A stretch of DNA of 64,000 nucleotides. Origin: Gammaproteobacteria bacterium. GTDB taxonomy: Bacteria > Pseudomonadota > Gammaproteobacteria > Pseudomonadales > Halieaceae. Location of the stretch: NCBI GenBank assembly GCA_024742415.1, contig JANSYN010000002.1, positions 248,001 to 312,000 on the forward strand. The letters are read 5' to 3'. Positions within the stretch are counted from its first letter, which is position 1; each line of letters begins with the position of its first letter. The position numbers were made by a program, and so were the translations under genes. Shown here piece after piece: positions 54,558-64,000 of the stretch. The notes under the pieces are model-generated. The model ran no database searches. It worked only from the letters and a program-made list of their open reading frames with translations, and was not told the DNA's origin.

Positions 54558-55913
54558 TTACATCACGCCATAGGCCAGCATTGCATTGGCCACTTTGGTA
54601 AAACCGGCGATATTCGCGCCCTTGGAGTAATCGACGTGGCCGCCCTTCTGGACGCCATGCTCAACACACTCGTCGTGAATATCCACCATGATCTGGCGCA
54701 GACGTTCATCCACTTCCGTCTCGGACCATTTCAGTCGCAGGCTGTTCTGGCTCATTTCCAGGCCGGAAACCGCAACGCCGCCGGCATTGGCGGCCTTGGC
54801 CGGGGCGTGCAGCAGGTCTTTGACTGAGCTGAAAATATGGATGGCGTCCGGTGTTGTGGGCATATTGGCACCCTCACAGACTGCCCTTGCTCCGTTCTTA
54901 ATAAGTACTTTGGCATCTTTCACATCTATTTCGTTCTGTGTGGCGCAGGGAAACACCAACTCGCCGGCAATGCCCCAGGGAGTCTTGCCCTTGTAGAACT
55001 TGAGGCCGAACTCATCCGCCGCTTCCTTGATCCGGCCACGGCGCTTGTTCTTCAACTCTTTCACGTACTCCAGGTGCTCAGTGGTAATGCCGTCCTTGGC
55101 ATAAATCACGCCACCGGAATCAGACAGCGTCAGCACCCTGGCGCCGTTCTCGATGAGTTTTTCAGCGCAATAGGTCGCGACATTGCCTGAACCGGACACC
55201 AGGCAGGTACGGTCCTCCAGGTGTTCATTGTGATGCGAGAGCATCTTTTCCATCATGTACACAGCGCCATAACCCGTGGCTTCTGTGCGAATGTGGCTTC
55301 CGCCAAAATCCAGTGCCTTGCCGGTCAATACCCCCTCAAAACGATTCACCAGGCGCTTGTACTGGCCAAACAGGAAGCCGACTTCCCTTGCACCAACGCC
55401 AATATCTCCGGCAGGGACATCGGTATCGGGGCCGATGTGGCGTTGCAGTTCGGTCATAAAGGCCTGGCAGAACCGCATGACTTCGTCGTCGCTGCGGCCT
55501 TTTGGGTCAAAGTTCGCGCCGCCCTTGCCGCCGCCCAGGGGCAGGCCGGTGAGCGAATTCTTGAACACCTGCTCAAACGCCAGAAACTTCAGCACACCCT
55601 GGTTGACCGACGGGTGAAAGCGGATACCGCCCTTGTAGGGCCCGATGGAATTGTTTTGCTGAACCCGGAAACCGCGATTCACGCGCAGCTCACCCTGGTC
55701 ATCCTCCCAAACCACGCGGAAGCTGACCACACGGTCAGGTTCCGTCATACGCTCAAGAATGCGCATGTCCTTGTAGGCCGGTTTGTCGGCAATAAAGGGA
55801 ATGATATCCATTGCCACCTCATGCACGGCCTGGTGAAACTCAGGTTCACCGGGATTACGGCTGATGACGCCTTCCATGAAGGTGTCCAGGTCTTCGGCTT
55901 TGTCGATGCTCAT
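54558..55913 (-). CDS. gdhA: NADP-specific glutamate dehydrogenase
   Basis: The 451-residue enzyme aminates 2-oxoglutarate to glutamate. The substrate-binding GLPLGGGKGGANFDPKG and the DVPAGDIGVGAREVGFLFGQY segments are those of hexameric NADP-linked GdhA, and the Rossmann motif is LVSGSGNVATYCAEKL. Length is normal. It is monocistronic. Confidence 0.96.
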   Translation of the reverse strand: MSIDKAEDLDTFMEGVISRNPGEPEFHQAVHEVAMDIIPFIADKPAYKDMRILERMTEPDRVVSFRVVWEDDQGELRVNRGFRVQQNNSIGPYKGGIRFHPSVNQGVLKFLAFEQVFKNSLTGLPLGGGKGGANFDPKGRSDDEVMRFCQAFMTELQRHIGPDTDVPAGDIGVGAREVGFLFGQYKRLVNRFEGVLTGKALDFGGSHIRTEATGYGAVYMMEKMLSHHNEHLEDRTCLVSGSGNVATYCAEKLIENGARVLTLSDSGGVIYAKDGITTEHLEYVKELKNKRRGRIKEAADEFGLKFYKGKTPWGIAGELVFPCATQNEIDVKDAKVLIKNGARAVCEGANMPTTPDAIHIFSSVKDLLHAPAKAANAGGVAVSGLEMSQNSLRLKWSETEVDERLRQIMVDIHDECVEHGVQKGGHVDYSKGANIAGFTKVANAMLAYGVM

Positions 55914-56065
55914 ACACAGGTTCTCTCAGTTGAAGTTACATCCGCGCCGCACTGCGGTTTGCGTGCGACAGACAATTCTCCAGGCTCCCTTGCCGCGCAC
56001 CGGGAACAAAATGGCCAACACGACAAGCGCAGCTGGCGGGCCCGAATGTGCCGGCGCCGCAGCGG

Positions 56066-57040
56066 CTAAACCTCTTCCCACATATCGGGCATAAGGTGCC
56101 CTTTCTCTTTCAGCGTCAGCAGTTGCAGCTCGACCAGCGGGCTGTCGAAGCAGGACTCAACAGGCACCTCTGGCAGGTACTCCTCGCCAATGCCGCGCTT
56201 GATAAACACCGCATTGAAGCAGTGCCGCTCACAACCCACCAGCCGGTAGCCTTTGTCATTGGCCAGCGCGACGAACGCGCCCAGCGAAGCGCCATTGTGT
56301 GGCACGCCCTGCGGCGCAACAACGCTGGAAGTATGAAAGTCTTCAACATATTTCTGGGTGACACGCGCCTCGGGGCCCCAACCGCTTTGGTACTCAAGGA
56401 TAACGACCCTGGGCTCGGCCACGTCCAGCGCCTGCCAGATCCAGTAATCGTTGCCGTCCATGTCCAGTGACAGCAAATCGATGCTGCCAGCGAAATTATG
56501 GTAGCGAATGATGTCGTTGATGTTCTCGCGGGTGATCCAGGCGTCCACCAGCTTTGGCGGTGCAATGCAGGTATCGCGACAGCTGCGGTAAAACGCCCTG
56601 CCCTTGTCGAGTTTTTGTTTGTCGCCATCGAGTAGCAGCCCGCGCCAGCCGTGGTTGATAATCAGGTTGGCGGTGTTGCACTGAATACCCTCGCCACAAC
56701 ACAGCTCAATGGAACGCCGGTTGGTCACACCAATCAGGGCAAACACGTAGAGCAGGATGCCGTCTTCACCCGTTTGCGAGTAGGCGCGAAAGGCAACGTC
56801 CTTGAACTCGGGCAAGGGCTGGCCGGTGCGCGCCAGCTGCTGGTAGTGCAGCCGCAGCTGGATCTGATTCGTTTGCTGCGTGTTCGGCGCGGCCACCGCG
56901 CTGTCGGGCATGAGCGCAGATTGCCAGGAATGTTCTTCGGTCGCCGCAGCGCTTGCCGCTTGCGACGGGCGCTTATCGCCACCGTGTACACTGCTTCGAT
57001 CCCCCGGCGCAAAGAGGGCCTTCAGGCGCTGCATCAGCAT
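56066..57040 (-). CDS. FkbM-like class I methyltransferase of unknown function
   Basis: The 324-residue protein has a disordered charged N-terminal third and a class I methyltransferase-like core: FRAYSQTGEDGILLYVFALIG, then SIELCCGEG, LLLDGDKQKLDKG and SLDMDGNDYWIWQAL. The order fits FkbM-type enzymes, but motif I is degenerate (ELCCGEG for a glycine-rich loop), so activity is uncertain. The ATG at 57040 has GGAG about ten bases upstream; a GTG at 57109 would be longer. It could modify a sugar or surface polymer. No partner gene is nearby. Confidence 0.7.
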   Translation of the reverse strand: MLMQRLKALFAPGDRSSVHGGDKRPSQAASAAATEEHSWQSALMPDSAVAAPNTQQTNQIQLRLHYQQLARTGQPLPEFKDVAFRAYSQTGEDGILLYVFALIGVTNRRSIELCCGEGIQCNTANLIINHGWRGLLLDGDKQKLDKGRAFYRSCRDTCIAPPKLVDAWITRENINDIIRYHNFAGSIDLLSLDMDGNDYWIWQALDVAEPRVVILEYQSGWGPEARVTQKYVEDFHTSSVVAPQGVPHNGASLGAFVALANDKGYRLVGCERHCFNAVFIKRGIGEEYLPEVPVESCFDSPLVELQLLTLKEKGHLMPDMWEEV

Positions 57041-57232
57041 GTGTGTCTGTGTCTCCGTATCATTCTTATTGTTCTCAATGCCCGCTAACACTGCCCTGCA
57101 GGCCTGCACACTGGCCCGCCCGGGTGTTTCAGGGACACTCCCAGCATAGCAGCTAGCGCTGCATCAGGCTCACTTATCGGCATGCACCCGCAGTGAACGG
57201 GCACCGGCACGCTGAACCGGCGTGGTCGCCCA

Positions 57233-60200
57233 CTACGGGGACGGCCCCGGTTGGGCCTTGTCAAACTGCGCGAGCGCATCCTCACACGGCGTCCGCGAGT
57301 TCAGAAACCGATCATAGAGCGTTGTTCCCAGAATCGACAAGCCGCCAGTGGCAACTGCCGCGCCGCCCGCAATGGCGCCACTGGTGGCATTGAGGCCAAT
57401 GGAGGGCCTGGATAATGTGCCAACGATCTGTACATACGGGTTAACCAGCCCCGCCGCACTGATGCCAAGGCCCTTACGCGGTTTGTTGTCGAAGCGAATC
57501 TTGAGTTTCTCATTGGCCAGATTGACCTTGCCATGCGCGGTCAGATCAACGCCCCTGGTACGCATGACCAGGCCCGGTGAAAGTTCGATCACACCTGCCG
57601 CGGCCGTCAACGCGATCACCGTGCATTCAATTTGCAGGTCTGTGGTTCTGGTGCGAGAGGGCAGCAGAGCATCGAGCAGTTGCGCTGTAAATGACGCCAT
57701 CGCGAGGTCAAGACCGATGTTCTCCACCGTGCCGGCACCGCCATGCAACCTCAAGCTGCCCGCCAGCGTCTGCGCCATGGCCCGTGTGGTGTTGCCAGTG
57801 GCAGTGAACTGCGCCTGAAAATCATGTAATGGCAGAACGTCGATGGACGGGGCGCTCGAGGTAATGCCCAGCGGAAACCCAACACCTTGCACCTGCATCG
57901 CAGCGGCAAGCTCGCCCGCATCGGGCGCCAGCGTTCCCTTGCCCTTCAGCATGCCCCTGCTGCCGCGCAGCTCGACCACTTCCACGGCCAGGGCACCGTC
58001 GCCCGCCGCGACCTGCATTTGCAGGTGGTCGATCAGTGATTCACTGCTAAAGTTTGGGTCGGCAATTCCCAGGGGGCCAGCCTCGATGGCCAGGTCGATG
58101 CGGTACTGTTCGAGCACTGCCGTCTCGATCGGTACCTCGGGGATCATCCTGTTGTTTGACGGGCGAGCAGGTTTGGTGGCTGCGGTTGCGTCTGTTCCTG
58201 CGTCTGGGGCTGTGTCGGTTGCTTCTGCAGTGTCCGCAGGACGCAGCGCCAGCCAGCGATCCAGCTCTGCACGTTCAATGCGCAGCTCACCCGACAGTGT
58301 GGGAACGTCTGCATCCTCGTAGTTCAACCTGGCACTGGCGATGGACTGACCCACGCGCAGCGTTGCCAGGTCGAGTGCTATGGTGTTCCCGTGCAGCTGA
58401 AGCTCCCCGCTCAGTTCAAAAGGCAGGTCACCTTCAGGTACGTAGCCGGTACCGACAATCGACTTCAACTCGTCACCGGCGCCACTGAAGTGCAGTGTCA
58501 TCGGTGTATCGCCAGAGACAGGCATGGTCAGCACAAGGTCTATCGTGGACGCATCAGCGCCACGCACGGTTATATGGTTGCGTACCGCGTCATTGAGCAC
58601 GCTGGACTCAATCCCAAGACGCAGCGGTGTATCGGGAAGGCCGGGGCCGTCGGCCACTGCAAACAATGCCGAGGGCTGCTCCAGGCGCACATCTGCTTCC
58701 AGCTTTGCATCCTGCAGGGAAAAATCGTCGCGCAGCTCGGCCTTTGCCACACCATTGAATTCTGGACCAGCCAGCTCACGAACGTCCAGCCGCATCAGGC
58801 CGCCCTGCCATGATTGCAACGCTTGCACATTGTAAGGCCCGGGGGACAGCCCTTGCGGAAAATGCTTGCCCAGCAGTTGGGCGGCGTCCTGCAGCTGCGC
58901 TTTGATATCGAGGTCGCCCTCGATTCCGCCACCGGCCATGTGCAAGGGGCCACGCGCTGTCAGCGTCGAACCAGCAACCTCAAGCTCCAGCGCCTGCAAC
59001 ACCGGCGCAGCGACCTCACCGCCAAGCGTGAGCGTCACATCCAGCGGCACATCACCCAGACCGGTGACTTCCAGTTGCTCACCCAGCTCACGCAGCGAAG
59101 CGCTGTGCAGGTTTATCTGCATGTTGAGCGCATCCAGGGCCGGCAAATTGCCCAGCGTGCCCTGGCCGGTCAACAGCAGCGGCTGTGCGGTGGCCTGCAG
59201 ATCGCGCAAAACCAGCCCGCTGCTTTGGTCCACCGCCAGTTTTGCCTGCGCTGCGTACGGCTGCGGGGGCAAACCGGAAACCTGCAGTACCGCGCCCAGT
59301 TGCGCCAGGTCCGGCCCGTTGAGCGCCATCTTGATGTCAGTGCCGAGCATTTCCGGGTACTGCCCCAGCAAGCCCTCGAATGAGAGTCCGTGCCGGCCGA
59401 TCCTGAGGCTGGAGGACGCAAACTCAATAAGACCCTCGCGGTCGGACAACTCCCCGGTAAACTCATACGGCTCGGCAAGATACCCGGGGCGTCGCGCTGC
59501 GCGCTGCCAGACCGAAAAATCCGGCCCGCTGGCGCGCACTGTGATATTGGCGCCATCAACCTGGGGGAACCGCGTAAAGTCACCGTCCAGAAGTATGCGA
59601 TGGGCACCGGCCTCAAAATGCAGAGCGTCCAACGCAAGATCAGGACCGACGCGCCTGACCTTGCCGCGCAATGTAAACGGTGTATCGGGCACCTCGGCAC
59701 TGCCAAAGGCGGTTGCGACGCGGTTGATACTTTTTCCGACCGCGTCAATGCTCAGGGCAAGCCCGTCCAAACGCGCGGGATCATCTGCAACACCATCGAG
59801 CTTGAGCGTGAAGTGATCAAAGTCCAGCTGCGCTGCGAGCTGTATTCCTGGGTCAACATCGGTAACAACCACCCGCGCATCGAGCTGGCTGCCACGCTCA
59901 AACAAGGGGGATACAGCAGCCAGGCCTTCGGGCACCGCGCCGTTGATTTCAGCGGCCAGCGTCATGTCTTTGAGCACGCTGATATCGGGAATTTCGCCAC
60001 TGGAACGGAACACCACGCTGCCCACTGAACCACTGAGCTGCTGCGACAGGTTGCGGCCAGAATACAGGCTCTGCGGCGAACTGACGGTACCGCTGATCTG
60101 CCAGGGATCTGCATTCAGCCTGCCCGAACCTGCCAACTCAAGTTGCCCACTGGCCGCTTGTTGTTGCCGGAGCTGATCGATGACGATATGTATGCGCTGG

Positions 60201-60730
60201 TCGTTTGCGTCGTCTGCGTAGTGCAGCGCGATGTTGCCAAGGTCAAGGCGTTCAATCACCAGCGGCAGCACGGTGGCGCGCGCTGCATCAACCTCGGTCG
60301 GAGCGGCCTCGCCTGCGCTGGTATCTGCCGCCAGCTGGGGCCAGTTGGCCTGGCCGTCAGCGCCTCGCAGTACATTAAGTTCTGCACCGGACACAGCCAG
60401 AGCCACAATCCTGATGGGGCGTGACAACAGCGTTGCGGTATCGATCGCTATGGTGGCAGTCTCGACCGCCAGCAAGGGCTGCTGGCCCGGCCATTGGGTA
60501 TTAACCATGGATACGCCAGCGACCGACAGGCGTGTTGTGCGACCAAGCTGCAAGGTAGCGGGGCCTGTCAACTGCACCGACACCCCCAGCGCCTCACTGG
60601 CATAGGATTCGATCAGTGCACGTGCCGGCTCCAGGCTGACGCCGCGCAGCGCCAGGCCAAGCAACACCAGCACGCTGAGTGCGCCCAACAGCGACAGCGC
60701 AAGCAGCGCCCTGGTCAGGTACCTAGCCAA
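57233..60730 (-). CDS. AsmA-family envelope protein (TamB/YhdP-like architecture)
   Basis: The 1165-residue protein has a single N-terminal membrane helix (LLALSLLGALSVLVLLGLAL) and a long periplasmic repeat-rich region. The C-terminal AsmA_2 domain includes LRLHGGAGTVENIGLDLAMA and GLVNPYVQIVGTL. The length is between AsmA (617) and TamB/YhdP (about 1260). Such proteins are proposed to move phospholipid to the outer membrane through a beta-groove. The start is TTG at 60730; no ATG is available that keeps the helix. It is monocistronic. Confidence 0.88.
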   Translation of the reverse strand: MARYLTRALLALSLLGALSVLVLLGLALRGVSLEPARALIESYASEALGVSVQLTGPATLQLGRTTRLSVAGVSMVNTQWPGQQPLLAVETATIAIDTATLLSRPIRIVALAVSGAELNVLRGADGQANWPQLAADTSAGEAAPTEVDAARATVLPLVIERLDLGNIALHYADDANDQRIHIVIDQLRQQQAASGQLELAGSGRLNADPWQISGTVSSPQSLYSGRNLSQQLSGSVGSVVFRSSGEIPDISVLKDMTLAAEINGAVPEGLAAVSPLFERGSQLDARVVVTDVDPGIQLAAQLDFDHFTLKLDGVADDPARLDGLALSIDAVGKSINRVATAFGSAEVPDTPFTLRGKVRRVGPDLALDALHFEAGAHRILLDGDFTRFPQVDGANITVRASGPDFSVWQRAARRPGYLAEPYEFTGELSDREGLIEFASSSLRIGRHGLSFEGLLGQYPEMLGTDIKMALNGPDLAQLGAVLQVSGLPPQPYAAQAKLAVDQSSGLVLRDLQATAQPLLLTGQGTLGNLPALDALNMQINLHSASLRELGEQLEVTGLGDVPLDVTLTLGGEVAAPVLQALELEVAGSTLTARGPLHMAGGGIEGDLDIKAQLQDAAQLLGKHFPQGLSPGPYNVQALQSWQGGLMRLDVRELAGPEFNGVAKAELRDDFSLQDAKLEADVRLEQPSALFAVADGPGLPDTPLRLGIESSVLNDAVRNHITVRGADASTIDLVLTMPVSGDTPMTLHFSGAGDELKSIVGTGYVPEGDLPFELSGELQLHGNTIALDLATLRVGQSIASARLNYEDADVPTLSGELRIERAELDRWLALRPADTAEATDTAPDAGTDATAATKPARPSNNRMIPEVPIETAVLEQYRIDLAIEAGPLGIADPNFSSESLIDHLQMQVAAGDGALAVEVVELRGSRGMLKGKGTLAPDAGELAAAMQVQGVGFPLGITSSAPSIDVLPLHDFQAQFTATGNTTRAMAQTLAGSLRLHGGAGTVENIGLDLAMASFTAQLLDALLPSRTRTTDLQIECTVIALTAAAGVIELSPGLVMRTRGVDLTAHGKVNLANEKLKIRFDNKPRKGLGISAAGLVNPYVQIVGTLSRPSIGLNATSGAIAGGAAVATGGLSILGTTLYDRFLNSRTPCEDALAQFDKAQPGPSP

Positions 60731-60869
60731 CGCTGGCTATCCACACGCCATGCGCAGCACACGACCTACAACAGCCGATGCGCTGACCCGGGTTATCAAA
60801 GGCCAGAGTGTTCTCAGTCATTGCCTGGGTCCCGGCAGGGTCCGCCTGATGTTGCGGCAGTCAGCACGT

Positions 60870-61664
60870 TCAGCCAAATTTTTGGGGGACGTAGCGCCGA
60901 CCTTCCATGCTGGCCTGATCGTCATACGCATGGGTTTCATCACGCGCGGGCATTGCAATGGCCTGCCGCTCTACCGGCTCGTAGGGAACTTGCGCCAGCA
61001 GGTGACTGATGCAGTTAAGCCTGGCTTCGTACTTGTCGTTGGCTGCTACGATATTCCACGGGCTGTGCTCGGTGTCTGTCGCATCGAGCATACGGTCACG
61101 CGCCCTGGAGTAGTCGAACCAGCGGCGCCGGGCCTCGATGTCCATCGGGCTGAGCTTCCAGATCTTTGCCGGATCATGAATTCGCGAGGCAAAGCGCTGG
61201 GCCTGTTGCTCATCGCTCACTTCCAGCCAGTACTTGAGCAGGATGATGCCGTCCGCCTGGATCTCATGTTCGATACTTGGAATGATTTGCAGGAACCGCG
61301 CGGTTTCTGCCTCGGTGCAAAAACCCATCACCGCCTCAACCCCTGCGCGGTTGTACCAGCTGCGGTCGAATACAACGATCTCACCGGCGGCCGGGAAGTG
61401 CGCCATGTAGCGCTGGAAGTACATCTGGCTTTTTTCACGATCACTGGGCGCCGGCAACGCCACAACGCGGAACACGCGCGTGCTGACCCGGCGCGTCAGC
61501 GCCTTGATGATACCCCCCTTCCCCGCTGCATCGCGCCCCTCGAAGACGATAACGATTCTGGCACCGGTTTTTTTTGCCCACTCCTGCATGACAACGAGCT
61601 CTTCATGCAGCTTGCGTAGTTCTTTTTCGTACTTTGATCTTTTCATAGTTCCACAATAGTTCAT
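60870..61664 (-). CDS. ppk2: Polyphosphate kinase 2
   Basis: The 264-residue PPK2 class I enzyme uses polyphosphate to phosphorylate nucleoside diphosphates. Walker A is EGRDAAGKGGIIKAL, Walker B is FDRSWYNRAGVE, the lid segment includes LPAPSDREKSQMYF-like residues, and the C-terminal DRMLDATDTEHSPWNIVAANDK is conserved. The ATG at 61664 is used; a second at 61646 is possible. It lies 80 bases downstream of the nhaR gene on the same strand. Confidence 0.93.
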   Translation of the reverse strand: MNYCGTMKRSKYEKELRKLHEELVVMQEWAKKTGARIVIVFEGRDAAGKGGIIKALTRRVSTRVFRVVALPAPSDREKSQMYFQRYMAHFPAAGEIVVFDRSWYNRAGVEAVMGFCTEAETARFLQIIPSIEHEIQADGIILLKYWLEVSDEQQAQRFASRIHDPAKIWKLSPMDIEARRRWFDYSRARDRMLDATDTEHSPWNIVAANDKYEARLNCISHLLAQVPYEPVERQAIAMPARDETHAYDDQASMEGRRYVPQKFG

Positions 61665-61744
61665 GCCCGTATGCGGCGCCAGCCGTCCGGCGCCTGGCAC
61701 ACTGCACTCTCAGCCGGCAGGCGGATGACAAGGTTGCACGGGCG

Positions 61745-62653
61745 TCAGGGTTTCGTTGCGAATATCTTCGCCGCACTGTCCAGCAACAAGCGCACACCGG
61801 GATGCTTAACCTTGCGCTCGGGTGAAATCGCATACAGGGTCTCGCGTACTTTGTCTGTCCTGCCGATCACGGTGACGCCATACTGCCGGGTCACGTGTTG
61901 CTCAATGATGCTCGGGGTGCAGAATACGCCGTAGTTGGCCTGGCCGAAGTACTTCATCAGCGCACTGTCGTCAAACTCGGCAATAATATTCGGGCTGATC
62001 TGTTCTTCATCAAACCAGCTCTGCAGGCTGATCTTCTGGCTGGAACGGTCACCACCGATCAGGAAGGGCTGGCCATCGAGGGACTGCGGGAACGACTTCT
62101 GCAGCGCGGCAGCGCGCTCTTTCGTTGCATAGAAACTGACGCCGCTCTCTCCCAGCAGGTGATTGTAGGCACGAATGGGAACACCTGGCGCCAGCGGTCG
62201 ATCAGACAAGATAAAATCCAGCTTGTTCAGCGCCAGGTCACCGAGAAGGCTGTCGAAATCACCCTCGCGACACACCAGCTTGACCGAACCCTCAAGCTCA
62301 AAGCTGTTCTCGAGAATATTCGCGGCCAGCGTTTTGGGTATGACGTCGGTAACACCCGCGGTGAATACGAACTGCTGGTGTGGGTCCTGCGCTCTCAGGG
62401 CGCCTTGCAACTCTTCGCCAAGCGCGAAGATATCCTCGGCGTAACCAAAAGCCAGTTTGCCTGCATCGTTGAGCACCAGCCGCTTGCCCTGGCGATCAAA
62501 CAGCGGCGTCCCCAGATACGACTCAAATTCTGTCAACTGGCCACTAATCGTTTGCGGCGACACATGCAGGCGCTCGGCAGCTTTCACGATACTGCCGTCG
62601 CGCGCCACCGCAAAAAAGTACCTCAGATGTTTGTAGTTCAGCTGCTGTGCCAA
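61745..62653 (-). CDS. nhaR: LysR-type sodium-responsive regulator NhaR
   Basis: The 302-residue regulator has the N-terminal LNYKHLRYFFAVARDGSIVKAAERLHVSPQTIS motif region in overlapping parts, with the helix-turn-helix around AAERLHVSPQTISGQL. This start and the ALMKYFGQANYGVF stretch resemble NhaR, which activates nhaA in response to sodium. The start is TTG, with AAGGGGTAG before it and no ATG option. It is divergent from nhaA across 156 bases, the classic arrangement. Confidence 0.9.
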   Translation of the reverse strand: MAQQLNYKHLRYFFAVARDGSIVKAAERLHVSPQTISGQLTEFESYLGTPLFDRQGKRLVLNDAGKLAFGYAEDIFALGEELQGALRAQDPHQQFVFTAGVTDVIPKTLAANILENSFELEGSVKLVCREGDFDSLLGDLALNKLDFILSDRPLAPGVPIRAYNHLLGESGVSFYATKERAAALQKSFPQSLDGQPFLIGGDRSSQKISLQSWFDEEQISPNIIAEFDDSALMKYFGQANYGVFCTPSIIEQHVTRQYGVTVIGRTDKVRETLYAISPERKVKHPGVRLLLDSAAKIFATKP

Positions 62654-62764
62654 CGCACTACCCCTTTTCGATGACCGCCATAATGAACCAGAAGTTCAGT
62701 GAGGCGAGCTCACTTTTTTCGATCCTATCATAATCTTCTTTCGACTTTTATTGAAAGTGGCGCT

Positions 62765-62773
62765 TGCTAGACT
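62765..62773 (+). promoter_or_regulatory. Extended -10 element TGCTAGACT for nhaA
   Basis: The TGn-TAGACT element lies 37 bases before the nhaA ATG. No good -35 is seen 17 bases upstream, which would fit an activator-dependent promoter under NhaR. The leftward nhaR promoter may use TATGAT at 62727-62732 on the minus strand. Confidence 0.3.
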
Positions 62774-62809
62774 CGCTCTTCACTTTGCCGACTTCTTGCC
62801 AGTTCCCTG

Positions 62810-64000
62810 ATGACAAAAGTGTTTCGACAGATGGCAGCACACGACGCGGCAGGAGGCATCCTGCTGGTCGCGGCCGCGTTGCTGGCTATCGTGATGGCCA
62901 ACTCGGCGCTGTCCGCGGGCTACTACGCTTTTCTCAACGTTCCGGTCAATCTCGACATCGGGGATTTCTCGATCAACAAGCCACTGTTGCTGTGGATCAA
63001 CGATGGCCTGATGGCACTGTTCTTCTTTCTCATCGGACTGGAGGTGAAGCGCGAGTTGCTCGATGGCCACCTGTCGTCGCGCGACCAGATTATCCTGCCT
63101 GCCCTGGGCGCATTTGCAGGCATGGCAACACCGGCCATTATTTACACGCTCTTCAACGGCGGCGACCCAATCGCCAGTCGCGGCTGGGCGATACCGGCGG
63201 CCACTGACATTGCGTTCGCGCTCGGCGTTTTCAGTCTGTTCGGCACACGCCTGCCCCTGAGCCTGAAACTGTTTTTGCTGTCAGTTGCGATCTTTGACGA
63301 CATTGCAGCGATTATCATTATCGCGCTGTTCTACTCTTCAGGCCTGTCACCCATGTCGCTGGCGATTGGCGGCCTGGGGCTGGCCGTGCTATTGGGGTGC
63401 AACCTGGCAGGCGTGCGCTACCAGAGCGTCTATATACTCATCGGCATTGTTGTCTGGGCGGCGGTTCTAAAATCGGGCGTGCATGCCACGCTGGCGGGGT
63501 TTGCCGTTGCCTTGCTGATCCCCTTCAAGCGCGAAAATGAGCGCGGCGAGCCGATGCTCAAGGCAATGGAACACGGCCTGCAGCCCTGGGTTGCGTTCTT
63601 TATCCTGCCGCTGTTTGCCTTCAGCAACGCAGGCGTCAGTCTGCTTGGTATCACTGTCAGCGATTTGCTGAACCCCATCACAGTAGGCATCGCGTTTGGA
63701 CTGTTTCTGGGCAACCAGCTTGGCATCTTTGGCATCTGCTGGGTTGCCGTAAAGCTGGGCCTGGCGAAGTTACCGACCGGCGCCTCGTGGCAGCAGTTGT
63801 ACGGAGTGAGCACGCTCTGCGGTATTGGCTTCACCATGAGCCTGTTCATCGGCACGCTGGCTTTCGAGCAGCACGATGCCGCCTACATGAGCAGCGTAAA
63901 AATAGGCGTGCTGGCCGGCTCAATACTTTCAGCCGCGTGGGGTTCATTCGTTCTCTATCGCTCAACCAGGTCGTCTGTCGCGCCCCTCACCCAGGGTGTC
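62810..64000 (+). CDS. nhaA: Na+/H+ antiporter NhaA (3' end cut by window edge)
   Basis: The frame from ATG 62810 is open to the last base (397 codons); E. coli NhaA has 388, so only a short C-terminal tail should be missing. Key residues are present: the AATDIAFALGVF segment (D133 equivalent) and the paired aspartates in VAIFDDIAAIIIIALFY (D163/D164 equivalents). LFFFLIGLEVKREL near the start and GIGFTMSLFIGTLAF near the end are also typical. NhaA extrudes sodium in exchange for protons at alkaline pH. It is divergent from its regulator nhaR. Confidence 0.95.
   Translation, partial: MTKVFRQMAAHDAAGGILLVAAALLAIVMANSALSAGYYAFLNVPVNLDIGDFSINKPLLLWINDGLMALFFFLIGLEVKRELLDGHLSSRDQIILPALGAFAGMATPAIIYTLFNGGDPIASRGWAIPAATDIAFALGVFSLFGTRLPLSLKLFLLSVAIFDDIAAIIIIALFYSSGLSPMSLAIGGLGLAVLLGCNLAGVRYQSVYILIGIVVWAAVLKSGVHATLAGFAVALLIPFKRENERGEPMLKAMEHGLQPWVAFFILPLFAFSNAGVSLLGITVSDLLNPITVGIAFGLFLGNQLGIFGICWVAVKLGLAKLPTGASWQQLYGVSTLCGIGFTMSLFIGTLAFEQHDAAYMSSVKIGVLAGSILSAAWGSFVLYRSTRSSVAPLTQGV

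Overview
The window is a GC-rich, densely coded bacterial chromosome segment with about 48 protein genes, no rRNA or tRNA genes, no CRISPR array and no transposase. The gene content points to a gammaproteobacterium, probably marine: fatty acid cis/trans isomerase, OmpW, NhaA/NhaR, PPK2, a YqjG/YhaJ/pirin quinone-stress module, an RND efflux pair, two cytochromes P450 and compatible-solute (glucosylglycerate) genes. The family (for example Halieaceae-like) is my inference and was not tested. Both window ends cut genes: cti on the left and nhaA on the right.

Layout. 0-5 kb: cti (partial), then a leftward sulfotransferase / P450 / Rieske oxygenase group behind a perfect FNR/ANR-type box. 5-11.4 kb: a hexanucleotide repeat array, OmpW, an 885-base gene-free stretch, a 61-residue protein, a voltage-gated channel with an unusual acidic selectivity filter, a PNPOx-fold protein with a DapB-like oxidoreductase, a DUF3429 membrane protein and an outer-membrane barrel. 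11.4-18 kb: a 12-bp repeat array, an RND pump with its adaptor, a second P450 and a DUF6435 protein. 18-26.6 kb: a RIO-type kinase, a PafA-like phosphatase, a lipoprotein alpha/beta hydrolase, a class C beta-lactamase-fold hydrolase and a large lipoprotein of unknown function.

27-36.2 kb is the most interesting part. The proteasome-like peptidase Anbu faces a leftward cluster that holds, in transcription order, glycerate kinase, a glucosyl/mannosyl-3-phosphoglycerate phosphatase, GpgS, a GH13_18 phosphorylase (predicted glucosylglycerate phosphorylase), a circularly permuted ATP-grasp ligase, an alpha-E protein and an HEXXH zinc peptidase. The first four genes can make glucosylglycerate and also recycle it to glucose-1-phosphate and phosphoglycerate. 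The last three, with Anbu, are the known Anbu-associated ligase set, but no transglutaminase gene is present. Close spacing suggests one transcript or two coupled transcripts, which would tie a solute cycle to a predicted peptide-forming and peptide-degrading system.

36.5-46.3 kb: a cryptochrome-DASH gene behind five tandem 14-bp repeats and followed after one base by a 48-codon DUF2256 gene, then a GST, a coiled-coil protein, an MDR oxidoreductase, YchJ, an MBL-fold hydrolase, GAPDH, an acyl-CoA synthetase and Gph. 46.3-64 kb: a CPA2 antiporter, a DUF819 membrane protein, a sphingosine-phosphate-lyase-like PLP enzyme, pirin/YqjG with divergent YhaJ-like regulator, a DUF533/TerB protein, GdhA, an FkbM-like methyltransferase, an AsmA protein, PPK2, and NhaR divergent from NhaA.
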